From CAYSNP01 sp050945855 (GTDB lineage: Bacteria > Bacillota > Clostridia > Christensenellales > DTU072): a stretch of 5,421 bases of DNA. Location of the stretch: assembly GCA_050945855.1 (NCBI GenBank), contig JBMNTS010000057.1, positions 1 through 5,421 on the forward strand, read 5' to 3'. The first letter of the stretch is position 1. The number at the start of each line of letters is the position of its first letter. Under the pieces are notes generated by a model, which was not told the DNA's origin, did not search any database, and saw nothing but the letters and a program-made list of their open reading frames with translations. Below are positions 4,235-5,421 of this stretch, piece after piece. The translations under genes and the position numbers were made by a program.

Positions 4235-5421
4235 ATGAATACGTTTTGGGGAGAAGCGGGCACCACCCAACGGTTTCCCGCTTTGGATAAGGATATCAAA
4301 AGGGATATAGTAGTAATCGGCGGCGGAATAGCAGGCTTGCTGACCGCTTTTTTCCTTAGCGAAGAAGGCAGGCAGGTCACGCTTTTGGAGGCCGCCACTC
4401 TGTATTCAGGCACCACGCGCAACACCACCGCGCACATTACCGCGCTGCAAGGCTATATCTACGCCGACCTTGCGCAAAAAGGCAAAGAGCTTGCGAAGCT
4501 GTATTACCGCAGTCAGCAGGACGCCATAGAAAAGTACAAACATCTGATAAAAAAGTATAACATTGATTGCGATTTTGTCACCATAGACGATTGTATCTAT
4601 GAAACGGGGGAACCTGCCGAAGGGCTGAAAAAGGAATACGACACGTTGAAAGAAGCGGGCGCGCCTGTGGAATTGACAGAAGGCGGATTACTTCACTTTG
4701 AGATAAAGGACGGATTCCGGCTGCCCGAACAGGCGGTTTTCAATCCGCTGAAATTTTTGGAAGGGCTGCCTAGGGAATTTGAGATTTTTGAGGATTCCCG
4801 CGTTGTAAGGGTAGATATCAAGAATAAAACCGTATTTACGGAAAAGTGTTCCGTGCAGGCTGATATCATAATAATCGCTACCGGATTTCCCATAGTCGAT
4901 ATTCCGGGCTGGCACTTTTTGCGTATGTATAAGTCTACTTCCTACGCCCTTGCCATAAAAACGGATACTCCCCTGAAGTATACGCTGCAGGGCGCGCCCG
5001 ATGACGGACTTACCTTTCGCCCGGCGCATTCGAACAGGGTAATTATCGGCGGGCTGGGACACAGGACGGGGCGCATGGAAGGGGAGGATAAATACGAGCG
5101 TCTGGAAGAAATAGCGTGCAAAAATTTTGCTCACGCGGAGGTTGTCCGCAAATGGAGCGCCAACGATTGTATGACCTTTGACAATGTACCGCTGGCGGGC
5201 GCGTATTCCAAAACCACCGAAGGCATATATCTGATTACGGGCTTTAACAAATGGGGCATGGCAAATTCCATGATATGCTCAAGCCTCCTTTGCGGTTTGA
5301 TAACGGGCAGGGAAAACGAATATAAGGACTTGTTTTCTCCCCAGCGGACAAGAGGCAACGTAAAAGGGGTATTGTCGAATACTGCCGAGCTGACCAAAGA
5401 CCTTGCCTTAAAACCTTTGAC
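4235..5421 (+). CDS. YhfW-like FAD-dependent oxidoreductase of the DAO family (3' end cut by window)
   Basis: 395 codons are open to the right edge without a stop. The N-terminal dinucleotide-binding fold is clear: strand 'DIVVIGGGIAGLLTAFF' with GGGIAG (29-34) and acidic Glu52 at the end of the second strand. It is followed by 'SGTTRNTTAHIT' (58-69), a signature of the YhfW-like branch. A second FAD-contact segment, 'IIIIATGFP', is at 211-219. The C-terminal part has 'WSANDCMTFDNVPLAG' (307-322) and 'TGFNKWGMAN' (335-344), then 'LFSPQR' (366-371), also typical of this branch. Family members usually carry a Rieske [2Fe-2S] domain after this point, which would lie beyond the window. The substrate is unknown. 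The start at 4235 fits the family N terminus ('FW.......FPaL' before the first strand), although there is no Shine-Dalgarno site. The coding frame is intact with no frameshift. Confidence 0.9.
   Translation, partial: MNTFWGEAGTTQRFPALDKDIKRDIVVIGGGIAGLLTAFFLSEEGRQVTLLEAATLYSGTTRNTTAHITALQGYIYADLAQKGKELAKLYYRSQQDAIEKYKHLIKKYNIDCDFVTIDDCIYETGEPAEGLKKEYDTLKEAGAPVELTEGGLLHFEIKDGFRLPEQAVFNPLKFLEGLPREFEIFEDSRVVRVDIKNKTVFTEKCSVQADIIIIATGFPIVDIPGWHFLRMYKSTSYALAIKTDTPLKYTLQGAPDDGLTFRPAHSNRVIIGGLGHRTGRMEGEDKYERLEEIACKNFAHAEVVRKWSANDCMTFDNVPLAGAYSKTTEGIYLITGFNKWGMANSMICSSLLCGLITGRENEYKDLFSPQRTRGNVKGVLSNTAELTKDLALKPL

Noticed and set aside
4688..5397. Minus-strand open frames under the FAD oxidoreductase
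   Set aside because: The plus-strand frame is uninterrupted and carries family motifs throughout; the antisense translations show none.

Overview
The window looks like chromosomal DNA of an anaerobic Bacillota, most likely a gut-type member of the Clostridia. This rests on consensus sigma-A promoters with 17-bp spacers, purine-rich Shine-Dalgarno (SD) sites, and protein families common in that group: WG-repeat proteins, a YjzC-like small protein and a YhfW-like FAD oxidoreductase. The assignment is an inference from gene style; no rRNA or marker gene is present. I see no tRNA, rRNA, CRISPR array, insertion sequence or phage gene.

Layout. The left part is on the minus strand. A 5'-complete but truncated gene (1-310) encodes an N-terminally anchored protein with the look of a TIM-barrel glycoside-hydrolase-like domain. 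Upstream of it, in the same direction, is a 262-aa protein (377-1165) that joins an RNA-polymerase-alpha-CTD-like helix-hairpin-helix domain to WG repeats. Everything to the right is on the plus strand: a 54-aa YjzC-like protein (1294-1458); a two-gene unit of citrate synthase (1581-2945) and a membrane-anchored SGNH/GDSL hydrolase (2948-3628), only 2 nt apart; a cysteine-rich 116-aa orphan (3737-4087) with its own promoter and tandem hairpin terminators; and the start of a DAO-family FAD oxidoreductase (4235 to the window end) whose relatives usually carry a C-terminal Rieske domain.

Regulatory sequence is unusually readable. Four promoters have a clear -35 and -10 with 17-bp spacing (320-348, 1184-1212, 1503-1531, 3667-3695) and a weaker one has 16 bp (4179-4206). 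Four genes have clear SD sites (WG protein, citrate synthase, SGNH hydrolase, cysteine-rich orphan). Three have none (the truncated minus-strand gene, the YjzC-like gene and the FAD oxidoreductase), and for the first the promoter sits so close to the start codon that a leaderless mRNA is predicted.

How the genes relate. Apart from the citrate synthase/SGNH pair there is no evident shared pathway; this is mostly a row of independently transcribed genes. Citrate synthase supplies citrate from oxaloacetate and acetyl-CoA, but no other TCA-cycle gene lies in the window. I did not find a convincing new multi-gene system. The most novel items are the alpha-CTD/WG fusion and the cysteine-rich orphan.
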